Positions 8,114 through 16,043 of a DNA stretch of 21,489 bases are shown here, in pieces. How positions within the stretch are numbered: the stretch's first letter is position 1; each line of letters starts with the position of its first letter. The notes below the pieces were generated by a model. It worked only from the letters and a program-made list of their open reading frames with translations. It was not told the DNA's origin and did no database searches. The DNA is from Caryophanales bacterium UBA1231 (GTDB lineage: Bacteria > Bacillota_I > Bacilli_A > ML615J-28 > CAG-313): positions 6,812 to 28,300 of the forward strand of contig DBWT01000053.1 of the NCBI GenBank assembly GCA_002309035.1. Reading direction: 5' to 3'. The position numbers were made by a program, and so were the translations under genes.

Positions 8114-8188
8114 AGGCCATTAGCCAAGCGGTAAGGCAACGGACTTTGACTCCGTCATTCACTAGTTCGAATCTAGTATGGCCTACCA
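8114..8188 (+). tRNA. tRNA-Gln (TTG)
   Basis: The acceptor AGGCCAT (8114-8120) pairs with ATGGCCT (8178-8184); the discriminator is A and CCA is encoded at 8186-8188. The D-arm is GCC/GGC, the anticodon stem ACGGA/TCCGT holds the loop CTTTGAC (anticodon TTG), and the T-stem ACTAG/CTAGT is perfect. The D and anticodon arms align base for base with Bacillus tRNA-Gln. The first acceptor pair is A1-U72, not the U1-A72 usual for bacterial tRNA-Gln (see findings). It lies 10 nt after tRNA-Tyr, with no promoter between them. Confidence 0.96.
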
Positions 8189-8201
8189 TTTTGATAGAGT
8201 T

Positions 8202-8232
8202 GACATTTTACGATGAGTGAAATGTCTTTTTT
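8202..8232 (+). terminator. Terminator of the tRNA operon
   Basis: A 10-bp stem with one G-U pair (8202-8211 GACATTTTAC with 8217-8226 GTGAAATGTC) has a 5-nt loop and is followed by six T residues (8227-8232). It begins 14 nt after the tRNA-Gln CCA end. Confidence 0.85.
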
Positions 8233-8265
8233 ATTTGTGTTTTAATTTATCTTTTTTTTATTATT

Positions 8266-8274
8266 TGCTATAAT
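8266..8274 (+). promoter_or_regulatory. Extended -10 promoter of the HAAS/DUF4097-glyA-mscL operon
   Basis: TGCTATAAT is a perfect -10 with the TGn extension. The -35 position holds only a weak TTTATC. The predicted leader to the first start codon is very short, about 15 nt, and contains the AGGTGA ribosome binding site. Confidence 0.6.
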
Positions 8275-8294
8275 TTTATTAATAGGTGATGTCA

Positions 8295-10121
8295 ATGACA
8301 ATAAATGAATATTTAGTATTATTAGAAGAAGAGTTAAAATATTTACCAAAAAAGAAACGTAAGCTTTATGTCAATTTGTATTTAAATAGAATGAATACAG
8401 AACTTGATAATGGCGTGGAAGAAAACAAAATAACAGCTTCGATGCCTGAACCTTCAGAGCTTGCACAAGATATATACAAACAAGAAGAAATAGATTACGA
8501 CAAAAGAAAGAAACAACAAGACAAAACCCAAGCAATTTTCACAATGCTTCTAAATGTTTTGATTTTCATTTTGACTGTTAGTGGTTTTATTATCCTTTCA
8601 ATATATCTTGTATATTCATCAATTAAACTAATACAATTAATTATCTTAGTATCTTCAAAAGAAAAACTTCTTATATCTTTACTTGATATAACAATTATTA
8701 TTTTCTATCTTACTCTTTTGATATATCTATTTGATCTAGTTGTTTTAATAATTGAATCATCTATTGAAAAAATAGCATTAGGTTTTAATAAAGAAATTCA
8801 TTTAAAAGATTTCTCACTTGTTTATTTAATCAATAAATTATTTAAAAAAGAACATGTTATGAGAACAATCTTTATTGTTGAGGGTATTCTTTTATTAACC
8901 TTTGGTATTACAAATGTTGCTTGTAAAACATATGTTTATCGTGCCTTCTATAAAGAAGCACCAACAGCATATACTAAAGTAATTGAAGAAGAATATATAT
9001 ATAAAACAATTAATGTTGATGTCGATGAAGCAAGAATAAACTTTATTTTAGGTGAAAACTTTAAAGTAGAAGTCTTTTCTGAATTTGAAAGAAACATCAA
9101 TCTTAAATTAGATAACGATATATTAATAATTACAACAGATGAAATTAAAACATTTGATTTACTTCAGTTATTAAAAGAACCAATTCCTGTTATTAATATA
9201 TATATTAAAAATGATTCATCAATTAAGTTTTTACTTAATAATGGTATTGTTAGTGTTAATACATTAACTCTTGATAATTTAGATGGTAACATCATGTTAG
9301 GTAATATTTTAATTGATAATCTTAAAGTCAACAATGTTAATATTAAAGATAGTCAAAAGACATCAACTAGTATGAAGAATTGTGAAATTAAGGAATTCAC
9401 ATATAGCTCATATAATGGTTCACTCGAATTATTTACTAGTAAAATAGATAATATTTCTATTAGTTGTAATGTTCCAACAATCAATATGGAAGAAAATGAA
9501 ATCCACAGTATCGATGTAAAAACATATGGCGATTTCACTTCAATTAAAAATATCATCGATGATGCTTCATTTCAAATCGGTACATGCGATCTATTTATAA
9601 ATGGTGGTGAAATTAAAAATAGCATGGTTATTAAATCATCACTAAAGGGAAATGTTTCAATAGGAAACATTACAGCTCCTGAAATTGTAGTTACAACAGT
9701 TGGTGGAGATGTAGTAGGTCGAAATATTAAAAGTGATTTGAAAATTGAAACAGGTAGTAATCTAACATTAAGTAAAATTGAAGGAAATGTTACAGCTAAA
9801 GCCTTAGGTAACTTTGTTCAAATCAATGAAATCAAAGGAAGTAATGTGACAATTCAAGCTGAAAGAAGTGAAACAGCAATTAAGTTTGTAAAATGCGATG
9901 CATTTAAATACACTGGTGTTAATGCTAAATCAACACTATATTTCATTTTTGCTAAAACACTTAAAGCATATGAACAATATGGAAATCTTCATATTGACAA
10001 CGACAAATCAATTATAAGTAGCGATGATGATATATCGTTATATAATGAATATTATCAAGAAGTTGAATCAAAAGATATTTCAGCGACTGCGACTGAAAGA
10101 GTATATGTTAAGGGGGAATAA
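8295..10121 (+). CDS. Membrane protein with HAAS-like N-terminus and DUF4097-like beta-repeat ectodomain
   Basis: With the ATG at 8295 this is a 608-residue protein. I chose that start because an AGGTGA site ends 5 nt before it; an in-frame ATG at 8289 and a GTG at 8286 overlap that site. Residues 1-65 ([20 protein letters not shown] ... [13 protein letters not shown]) resemble the small helical HAAS/DUF1700 domain. Hydrophobic segments follow at about 80-105, 108-120, 125-153 and 190-210. Residues about 238-608 form a long beta-rich stretch of short repeated strands (for example [20 protein letters not shown]), as in DUF4097 putative adhesins, probably outside the cell. The function of such proteins is poorly known; envelope-stress or adhesin-like roles have been suggested. 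Its stop is 1 nt before the glyA start, so it is tightly coupled to it. Confidence 0.82.
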   Translation: MTINEYLVLLEEELKYLPKKKRKLYVNLYLNRMNTELDNGVEENKITASMPEPSELAQDIYKQEEIDYDKRKKQQDKTQAIFTMLLNVLIFILTVSGFIILSIYLVYSSIKLIQLIILVSSKEKLLISLLDITIIIFYLTLLIYLFDLVVLIIESSIEKIALGFNKEIHLKDFSLVYLINKLFKKEHVMRTIFIVEGILLLTFGITNVACKTYVYRAFYKEAPTAYTKVIEEEYIYKTINVDVDEARINFILGENFKVEVFSEFERNINLKLDNDILIITTDEIKTFDLLQLLKEPIPVINIYIKNDSSIKFLLNNGIVSVNTLTLDNLDGNIMLGNILIDNLKVNNVNIKDSQKTSTSMKNCEIKEFTYSSYNGSLELFTSKIDNISISCNVPTINMEENEIHSIDVKTYGDFTSIKNIIDDASFQIGTCDLFINGGEIKNSMVIKSSLKGNVSIGNITAPEIVVTTVGGDVVGRNIKSDLKIETGSNLTLSKIEGNVTAKALGNFVQINEIKGSNVTIQAERSETAIKFVKCDAFKYTGVNAKSTLYFIFAKTLKAYEQYGNLHIDNDKSIISSDDDISLYNEYYQEVESKDISATATERVYVKGE

Positions 10122-10122
10122 G

Positions 10123-11355
10123 ATGTTAAAAGAAAAAGATTTTGAAATATATCAAGCCTTAAAAAAAGAACAAAAAAGACAAATTGAAAATATTGAGTTA
10201 ATAGCATCTGAAAACTATGTATCTCAAGATGTTTTAAAAGTCGTTGGTTCAATCTTCACTAATAAATATGCTGAAGGCTACCCTCATAAAAGATATTATG
10301 GTGGATGTGAAAATGTCGACACAGTTGAAGAACTTGCGATAAATAGATGTTGTAAATTATTCAATGCTAAATATGCTAACGTGCAACCACACTCTGGCTC
10401 ACAAGCAAATATGGCAGTTTATCGTGCTTTAATAAATAAAGGCGATAAAGTAATGAGTTTATCATTAAGTGATGGTGGACATTTAACACATGGACATCCA
10501 TTATCATTCTCTGGACAAGATTATGAGATACATCACTACCAAGTAAATTCAATTAGTGGTATAATAGATATGGAATCTTTAGAAAAGGAAGTCAAAAGAA
10601 TTAAACCACAAATGATTATTGCTGGTGCATCTGCATATCCAAGAACTATTGATTTCAAAGAATTTGGTAGAATCGCACATGAAAATGGTGCCCTACTTTT
10701 CGTTGATATGGCACATATCGCAGGGCTAGTTGCTGCTCATCTACATTCAAACCCTGTTGATTATGCTGATGTTGTTACATCAACAACTCATAAAACCTTA
10801 AGAGGTCCTCGTGGTGGTATTATCCTAACTAATGATGAGGATATAATTAAAAAGATTAATTCAACAATTTTCCCTGGAACACAAGGTGGTCCATTAATGC
10901 ATATTATTGCTGGAAAGGCCGTAGCATTCAAAGAAGCACTTGACCAATCATTTGTTGATTATCAAATACAAGTAATAAAAAATGCCAAAGCACTTGCTTT
11001 AGCTTTAGAAAAGAGAGGTTTCTGCATTGTCTCTGGTGGAACTGATAACCACCTATTATTAGTAGACGTTAAAAAAACACATGGTATCACAGGAAAGAAA
11101 GCAGAAACAATTTTGCATGAAGTTAATATTACATGCAACAAAAACACAATTCCTAATGATACTGAAAAACCTGCTTACTGCAGTGGAATCCGTCTTGGTA
11201 CACCGGCGATCACCACAAGAGGGATGAAAGAAAAAGAAATGGAAATGATCGCTGAGTTTATAAAGATGGCTTTGGAAGCTAAAGACGATAAAACTCTAGC
11301 TCAATTAAAGAAACAAGTCATTGCATTTTCAAAACAATTTTTAGTTAAATTTTAA
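10123..11355 (+). CDS. glyA: Serine hydroxymethyltransferase
   Basis: This 410-residue PLP enzyme interconverts serine and glycine and loads a one-carbon unit onto tetrahydrofolate. Visible signatures are [11 protein letters not shown] (residues 24-34), [11 protein letters not shown] (51-61), [22 protein letters not shown] (Asp195 and His198 near the cofactor), and [14 protein letters not shown] with the PLP lysine at 224. Length matches the family. The frame stays open further upstream to 10024, but the true start is ATG 10123: the sequence before it belongs to the preceding gene in another frame, and an AGGGGG site sits 6-8 nt upstream. It is the middle gene of the operon running from the HAAS/DUF4097 gene to mscL. 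Confidence 0.97.
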   Translation: MLKEKDFEIYQALKKEQKRQIENIELIASENYVSQDVLKVVGSIFTNKYAEGYPHKRYYGGCENVDTVEELAINRCCKLFNAKYANVQPHSGSQANMAVYRALINKGDKVMSLSLSDGGHLTHGHPLSFSGQDYEIHHYQVNSISGIIDMESLEKEVKRIKPQMIIAGASAYPRTIDFKEFGRIAHENGALLFVDMAHIAGLVAAHLHSNPVDYADVVTSTTHKTLRGPRGGIILTNDEDIIKKINSTIFPGTQGGPLMHIIAGKAVAFKEALDQSFVDYQIQVIKNAKALALALEKRGFCIVSGGTDNHLLLVDVKKTHGITGKKAETILHEVNITCNKNTIPNDTEKPAYCSGIRLGTPAITTRGMKEKEMEMIAEFIKMALEAKDDKTLAQLKKQVIAFSKQFLVKF

Positions 11356-11368
11356 TAAGGAGGACAAA

Positions 11369-11980
11369 ATGGCAAAATTAACTAAAGAAGAAAAGGCTCA
11401 AAAGAAAGCCCAAAAGAAAGGTATTGTTAAAGAATTTAAAGAATTTATAGCACGTGGCAATGTTTTAGATATGGCTATTGGTGTTGTAATTGGCGGTGCT
11501 TTTTCAGCAATCGTAACATCAGTTGTTAACGTATTATTAAGTGTTTGTATGTGGGCAGTTCCTGGTGGCTTAAAAGGCTTAGTAACTGTTTTACCTGCTG
11601 TTAACGATGCACAAAAAGGTATGGATCCAGTTAATGGCTTAGGTCAAAAGTTCGCAGCAGCAGATTTACAAGCTCTTGCTACAGCACAAGCAAATAGCTT
11701 ATATGATGCAGATGTTGTTAAGAGCAATCCTAACCTAATTGAATCAGTAAAATCAACTATTTTAGGAAAGTATACTTTACATGGAACAAAGTACACATAT
11801 AATCTATCAGCTGTTATTGACTGGGGAGCAATCATCAACGCAACAATATCATTCATTATTATAGCAATCGTTCTATTTATTATCGTTAAAACTGTTAATA
11901 AATTAAGAGAAGCTAAAGAAGAAGTTAAAGCAAAAGCTTTAAAAGAAAATAAAGAAGAAGCCGCTGAAGCAGCTGAATAA
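11369..11980 (+). CDS. mscL: Large-conductance mechanosensitive channel MscL with enlarged loop
   Basis: The protein opens under membrane tension to release solutes on osmotic downshock. The highly conserved first helix is clear: KEFIARGNVLDMAIGVVIGG with AFSAIVTSVV (about residues 25-55). The second helix is at about 145-175 (DWGAIINATISFIIIAIVLF), followed by the basic/acidic cytoplasmic tail KLREAKEEVKAK. At 203 residues it is much longer than the usual 120-150. The excess is mainly an external loop of about 85 residues, against about 30 in E. coli MscL, plus a Lys-rich N-terminus (EEKAQKKAQKK). A near-perfect AAGGAGG site lies just before the start, 13 nt after glyA. The gene is followed by a bidirectional terminator. 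Confidence 0.95.
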   Translation: MAKLTKEEKAQKKAQKKGIVKEFKEFIARGNVLDMAIGVVIGGAFSAIVTSVVNVLLSVCMWAVPGGLKGLVTVLPAVNDAQKGMDPVNGLGQKFAAADLQALATAQANSLYDADVVKSNPNLIESVKSTILGKYTLHGTKYTYNLSAVIDWGAIINATISFIIIAIVLFIIVKTVNKLREAKEEVKAKALKENKEEAAEAAE

Positions 11981-11987
11981 TAAATAA

Positions 11988-12014
11988 AAAAACCACTTTT
12001 TAAAAGTGGTTTTT
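11988..12014. terminator. Bidirectional terminator between convergent mscL and the M55 peptidase gene
   Basis: The arms AAAAACCACT (11988-11997) and AGTGGTTTTT (12005-12014) pair perfectly around a TTTTAAA loop. T-rich DNA follows on the plus strand, and the A-rich left side gives a U-tract on the minus strand. It serves both converging genes. Confidence 0.85.
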
Positions 12015-12017
12015 CTT

Positions 12018-12830
12018 TTAATCACAGAAGAAAATAAATTTAAAGACATCTTGAATATTGTTAGATCTAAACAATATTTTATCGCTTGAAAGTCTTGCTG
12101 CCCCTGGATAAAACGATGCTTTGTTTGCCAAACTTACTTTTCTGAAATGAATTTCAAGTTCTAAGCTTTTTGGCAAGAAGATTTCATAATCTTTGTTACT
12201 TGAACCTTGAAGTTTTTTGATAGCATCGATAGCTGCTTTTTCTAAATCGTCGCGAACACTTTGAGGATGGCGTGAAACGATAGCACCTTCTAAACCTGAT
12301 TTTGTTGGAACAACAGTAATGTTATTGTTTTCTTCCAAAGCGATATTACATAAAGCTTCATCACCAGAAAGCATAATTACTGGTACTTTCTTTTCCATCG
12401 CATAATAAGTGTTAAGATGATATTCACTCATTATTTTACCATTTAATTTAATGTGTGAATGACGAGATAAGTTCAAAGTATGAGCTAGTGGATTTCCGCT
12501 TGATCTTGCTGGTGCATGATATCCAACAAAAATAACACCATCATATGATTCATCTAAACCATCCATCATATCACATGGTGAATTACTCCAACCACGAATG
12601 ATTTTAACATCTGGTTCTAAGTTTTCAATTAAAATGTTTCTTGCTGAATCATGTGCATCGCGAACAACAATTTCATCAACACCGGCTTTTCTTAAACCTC
12701 TAATAACAGAATTTACTTCTTCAGTCATGATTCTTCTGAATGTTTCATAATCATCATGGCCACGTTCTGTTTCATCCCAATTAACAATACCACAGCAACC
12801 TTCAATATCAGCACTAATAAATATTTTCAT
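12018..12830 (-). CDS. M55 family D-aminopeptidase (DppA-like)
   Basis: This 270-residue zinc peptidase aligns with B. subtilis DppA (about 274 residues) from the first residues: MKIFISADIEG against MKLYMSVDMEG. The predicted zinc ligands sit at matching positions: Asp8, Glu10, His60 (RDAHDS), His105 (VGYHAPA) and Glu136 (MSEYHLN). His117 (LAHTLN) matches the catalytic His115. DppA forms a ring-shaped decamer and removes D-alanine from D-amino-acid peptides, allowing reuse of cell-wall peptides. Other M55 members act on beta-peptides, so the substrate is open. The start has an AGAGGTGA site about 7 nt upstream. No dpp transporter genes are adjacent; it stands alone, convergent with mscL and divergent from the large repeat-protein gene. 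Confidence 0.93.
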   Translation of the reverse strand: MKIFISADIEGCCGIVNWDETERGHDDYETFRRIMTEEVNSVIRGLRKAGVDEIVVRDAHDSARNILIENLEPDVKIIRGWSNSPCDMMDGLDESYDGVIFVGYHAPARSSGNPLAHTLNLSRHSHIKLNGKIMSEYHLNTYYAMEKKVPVIMLSGDEALCNIALEENNNITVVPTKSGLEGAIVSRHPQSVRDDLEKAAIDAIKKLQGSSNKDYEIFLPKSLELEIHFRKVSLANKASFYPGAARLSSDKILFRSNNIQDVFKFIFFCD

Positions 12831-12852
12831 TATTTAATCACCTCTTATTATT

Positions 12853-12880
12853 ATCATAACATATTTTAAAAAATAAACAA
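12853..12880 (-). promoter_or_regulatory. Likely promoter of the M55 peptidase gene
   Basis: On the minus strand, TTGTTT (12880-12875) is followed after 16 nt by TATGAT (12858-12853), with a TGT extension just before the -10. It is 22 nt from the start codon, leaving a short leader. Confidence 0.5.
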
Positions 12881-12952
12881 AATATTTCAATTAATATTTT
12901 TACACATTACATCGTTTATTATGAGTCAATTATTTCTTTTAACTTCATTTTG

Positions 12953-12961
12953 TGATATACT
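12953..12961 (+). promoter_or_regulatory. Extended -10 promoter of the first CvpA-like repeat-protein gene
   Basis: TGATATACT gives a TATACT -10 with a TGn extension. No convincing -35 is seen. The start codon is 23 nt downstream. Confidence 0.5.
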
Positions 12962-12984
12962 ATTAACAAAGAGAAGGTGATATG

Positions 12985-15765
12985 ATGTTTGAACAAATCA
13001 TCACATATGTTGATATTGGCATGTGGTGCTTGATCCTTTTTGGTATTATTATCGCATTTATGAGAGGCTTTAAAAAAGACTTTAACAATATGATGGCTGT
13101 CATCACAATCATTGTTTTATGTTATATCTTTTCACCTATTGTCACAAAAGCTATTATAAATCTCGATGTATCATGGATTTTAAAGGAACCTGGTCCAATT
13201 TCATTACTAAGTAAAGTTAAAGAATTATTAGCTGAATCAATAAATATTACTGTTGAAAGTGGTTCAACACTAGATGAATATCTTACAGCAACCGCAATAG
13301 CTCTCTTAAATATTCCAGTATACTTGATTCTTCTTTTCAATAGTTTCTTTACCGTTCGATTCTTATTAAGATTAATCTTTAAATTGATACCTATTCCAAA
13401 AGGTAAATCATTCCTAGGCCGAGTAGGTGGTGTTTTTCTACAATTAATTACAATGACACTTGTTCTATATTTTGGTTTTGGTTTAATCTTTGGTGTTGAA
13501 GGTCTCGTACAAGATGTTGTTGAATATAGTGCATATATCGAAAATGACTCTAATTCAGCACAAGTTTCAGAAACCGATGAGACACTTTCTAAAATTGGTG
13601 AGTACATTAAAATCATCGATTCCAAACCATTCTTCAAGATGGTAGCAGTATGTAGTGGACATAACCATAAATTAGAAACATATCTTTTAGGTGACTTATG
13701 TAAAATCAAAACAAAAGATGCAACTTTAAATTTAGTTAAAGAAAAAGAAGCATACTTACCACTTGTTCCAACAATCATGGATGCAACAAAGACTGATGAT
13801 CCAAACAATATCTTAAATATTGTGATTAAAAATAGAGAAATCATTATTAAAACACTTAAGAAAAGTAAACTGTTTGAATTTGCTATGCCACTTTTAGTCG
13901 AAGTTGCCGAACAAAAAGTTGAAATTGAAGACATTGATTTTAGTAAATTAAAGACTATCAATTGGTCAAATGAAAAAGAAGATTTATTGAATATCATCGA
14001 TGAAGTATTAAAAATTCTAAAGGAAGCTAATTTTGATTTTTCTGATTATAAAACAATATTTGCTGATGAAAATTTAAGCAATTACTTAAAACGTATTGGT
14101 GCGCAAATTGATAAATCGCACTTAATTAAATCAGTACTATTACCATTTGTTGATTCAAAACTAGAAGGTACTTTAGAAGATTCATTACCTGAAAAACTAA
14201 AACCACTTCAAGAAATCTTAGTTTTATCAAAACTTAATTTTGAAAAAGATTTAGAAATTGTAGGTTTTATCTTAAATGATATTTCTAATTTAGGTATTTT
14301 AGAAGAAAATAGTACACCTGATTATGTCAATGGCAAAGATTATATTATTGATTTAATCACACAAATATTTAATATATCGATAATAAATGGCAATGAAGAA
14401 AAAATCTTAATGGCACTAATCGATTATATTGACTTAGAAGCAAAACTTCAAGAATTATCTATTGAATTAAATAAAGATCAAGTTACTGATTGGCAAAACG
14501 AAGTTGAAATCTTAAAGAGAACTCTTTCAACTATTCTAGACATCTTAGCTGAAAAGGATTTAACATTTGAAGATGCTGATATGGCTAATGTTTTCAATGA
14601 ATTAATAGGTGATCCAAGATTAGAAACGATAATAAAAGATATATGTAGCAGTGAATTATTATCTAATTCTATAATATCTTTAATCGATAAATTGCTTCAA
14701 GAATCATCACTACAAGAATTTGAAAGCGACTACTTTGTTCGTCTTTTAAATGGTGAAGAAGAATATAATGCTGATTTAATATCAGATGATTTAATTAGTT
14801 TAATTAATCTTATCAAACAAGCAAAAGATTTAGACTTAATGAATATCGATTTTAATGAAGTAGATGATGATACTTTAGATAATATTCAACAATTAGTTAT
14901 CGATATTAATAATCTTAATTTATTAAAAATCGATAAATTAATTGATTATGTTAATGAGTTATTAAGTAGTCTTGACTATCAAACAAGAGTACTTCCAATG
15001 TATGATTACAATAACAATGGAACAAAAGATGAATGGAATGCAGAAATTCCAAGACTATTTAATATTATAAAAGAAGTTAAATCACTTAACTTTGATAATG
15101 ATACACTTGTAAATAACAGTGAAGCATTAGGTGCTGTTTTAGATCAAATGAAAGAATCATACCTTTTTGGAAACAATACACAACAAGACTTATTATCAAA
15201 AGATGATGATATTTTTGATAAATTTATGGTTGAATCACTTATTAAAATGGGTATGATTGGCATTAATGGCTTCATCTCTCAAGCAAAAGCAGAGGCTGCT
15301 GATTGGTCAATTTATAACTATACTGAAGAATTAGCAATCATCAGTCAATATGATTTTGAAGTAGAAGCTATTAATCAAAGTGATGAAACAATTAAAGCAC
15401 TTCAAGGGTCAATGATTATAAAGGATTTCTATGATCTTGCGGGAATCATCAATGATAAAATTAAAGATACAGAAATAGCTTTAGGACCATTTATTGTCAT
15501 TAAATTAAAAGACCATGTTAATGGTGGTGAACCACTAACACAAGAGGATTTATATGACACAAATTGGGCTGATGAATTGGATGCGATAAACGCATTAATC
15601 GACATTCTAAACTCTAATGATGGTAACACTGAAGGGTTCAAAGAAGGCATTGAAAATATGAGTCAAGAGCCTACAGATACATACGCAAAAGAAGCAGCAA
15701 TAAGTATCAAACAACACCTTCAAGAAACACCATTTGAGGGTATCAGTATTTGGGATTTACTATAA
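12985..15765 (+). CDS. Large membrane-anchored repeat protein with CvpA-like N-terminal domain (first of pair)
   Basis: This 926-residue protein has no function I can name. I start it at ATG 12985 because the AAGGTGA site (12974-12980) is too close to the in-frame ATG 12982. Residues 1-180 form a CvpA-like membrane domain: helices at about 10-26, 38-57, 103-135 and 148-172, with the RGFKKDF motif after helix 1 and GRVGGVFLQL entering helix 4. Positive charges fall after helices 1 and 3, which puts the long C-terminal part outside the cell. From about residue 325 to the end it consists of seven degenerate helical units of about 90 residues. Tryptophan motifs start units at 327 (NWSNE), 503 (DWQNE), 684 (EWNAE), 774 (DWSIYNYTEE) and 861 (NWADE), and Trp-less versions sit near 411 and 594. 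No wall-anchor motif is seen. It is probably monocistronic. Confidence 0.88.
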   Translation: MFEQIITYVDIGMWCLILFGIIIAFMRGFKKDFNNMMAVITIIVLCYIFSPIVTKAIINLDVSWILKEPGPISLLSKVKELLAESINITVESGSTLDEYLTATAIALLNIPVYLILLFNSFFTVRFLLRLIFKLIPIPKGKSFLGRVGGVFLQLITMTLVLYFGFGLIFGVEGLVQDVVEYSAYIENDSNSAQVSETDETLSKIGEYIKIIDSKPFFKMVAVCSGHNHKLETYLLGDLCKIKTKDATLNLVKEKEAYLPLVPTIMDATKTDDPNNILNIVIKNREIIIKTLKKSKLFEFAMPLLVEVAEQKVEIEDIDFSKLKTINWSNEKEDLLNIIDEVLKILKEANFDFSDYKTIFADENLSNYLKRIGAQIDKSHLIKSVLLPFVDSKLEGTLEDSLPEKLKPLQEILVLSKLNFEKDLEIVGFILNDISNLGILEENSTPDYVNGKDYIIDLITQIFNISIINGNEEKILMALIDYIDLEAKLQELSIELNKDQVTDWQNEVEILKRTLSTILDILAEKDLTFEDADMANVFNELIGDPRLETIIKDICSSELLSNSIISLIDKLLQESSLQEFESDYFVRLLNGEEEYNADLISDDLISLINLIKQAKDLDLMNIDFNEVDDDTLDNIQQLVIDINNLNLLKIDKLIDYVNELLSSLDYQTRVLPMYDYNNNGTKDEWNAEIPRLFNIIKEVKSLNFDNDTLVNNSEALGAVLDQMKESYLFGNNTQQDLLSKDDDIFDKFMVESLIKMGMIGINGFISQAKAEAADWSIYNYTEELAIISQYDFEVEAINQSDETIKALQGSMIIKDFYDLAGIINDKIKDTEIALGPFIVIKLKDHVNGGEPLTQEDLYDTNWADELDAINALIDILNSNDGNTEGFKEGIENMSQEPTDTYAKEAAISIKQHLQETPFEGISIWDLL
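13957..15765 (+). repeat. Degenerate ~90-residue (about 270 bp) protein repeats, seven units
   Basis: The spacing of the unit-opening tryptophans is 176 (two units), 181 (two units), 90 and 87 residues, which shows a period near 90. Each unit reads roughly W-x-x-E, a helix with L and I at i and i+3/4, LNF or LDF-like turns (ANFDF, KDLTF, LDLMN, KSLNF), then two further hydrophobic helices. The units are diverged at both DNA and protein level, so this is an old protein repeat and not a recent tandem duplication. Confidence 0.7.
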
Positions 15766-15774
15766 AAAAATAAG

Positions 15775-15815
15775 AAGGATTAAAACTCCAAAAGGCGGTT
15801 TTTAATCCTTTTTTT
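15775..15815 (+). terminator. Terminator after the first repeat-protein gene
   Basis: An 11-bp perfect stem (15775-15785 AAGGATTAAAA with 15800-15810 TTTTAATCCTT) has a 14-nt loop and is followed by five T residues. It begins 9 nt after the stop codon. Confidence 0.85.
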
Positions 15816-15824
15816 CATAAAAAT

Positions 15825-15880
15825 AAAGTCATATTTTCATTCAATTATTAAGTTAATTGAGCAGTTAAAAATATGACTTT
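15825..15880. other. Large imperfect hairpin between the two repeat-protein genes
   Basis: An outer 13-bp perfect stem (15825-15837 AAAGTCATATTTT with 15868-15880) encloses a second perfect 7-bp stem (15841-15847 TCAATTA with 15854-15860 TAATTGA). Small unpaired bulges lie between them. T-rich DNA follows the right arm. It could be a second terminator, a structured leader element or a remnant of a small palindromic repeat. I could not find another copy in this window. Confidence 0.5.
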
Positions 15881-15982
15881 TTATTATACAATAATTTCCT
15901 ATTTATTAAAGGCTCATTTTAAAGCCATTTTGAGACTTTTTCGATAATTTGAAAAAGTTTTGCGTCTTATAGGTAATTTCTC
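15881..15982 (+). other. Upstream non-coding stretch with a small hairpin
   Basis: No gene is seen here. An 8-bp perfect stem (15935-15942 ACTTTTTC with 15951-15958 GAAAAAGT) has an 8-nt loop, and GGCT/AGCC arms lie at about 15911-15925. All lie upstream of the predicted promoter at 15983, so they would not be in the mRNA of the second repeat-protein gene unless transcription starts earlier. Confidence 0.3.
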
Positions 15983-16012
15983 TTGAAAAAAATATGGGTT
16001 TTGTGGTAAAAT
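15983..16012 (+). promoter_or_regulatory. Promoter of the giant repeat-protein gene
   Basis: TTGAAA (15983-15988), an 18-nt spacer and TAAAAT (16007-16012), with a TGG extension directly before the -10. Transcription would start near 16019, giving a leader of about 25 nt that contains the AAGAGGTG ribosome binding site (16031-16038). Confidence 0.7.
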
Positions 16013-16043
16013 AAGGAGTAATCTTATAGAAAGAGGTGCAAAT

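Noticed and set aside
7959..8232. Direct repeat AAATGTCTTTTTT on both sides of the tRNA pair, suggesting an inserted tRNA cassette
   Set aside because: It is short and AT-rich, and the right copy is part of the terminator hairpin while the left copy has no partner arm. Chance or terminator decay explains it as well.
10024..10122. Longer N-terminus for glyA (33 extra residues)
   Set aside because: It overlaps the end of the preceding gene in another frame, is absent from the SHMT family, and the ATG at 10123 has its own ribosome binding site.
13122..13997. Long minus-strand open frame (291 codons) opposite the first repeat-protein gene
   Set aside because: It has no start context, is rich in Ser and Ile as expected from the reverse complement of AT-rich helical coding sequence, and resembles no family. 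The plus-strand frame carries clear membrane helices and repeats.
12018..15765. M55 peptidase and the repeat protein acting as one divergent unit
   Set aside because: They share only an upstream region with separate promoters. Nothing in the sequence links a D-aminopeptidase with the repeat protein.
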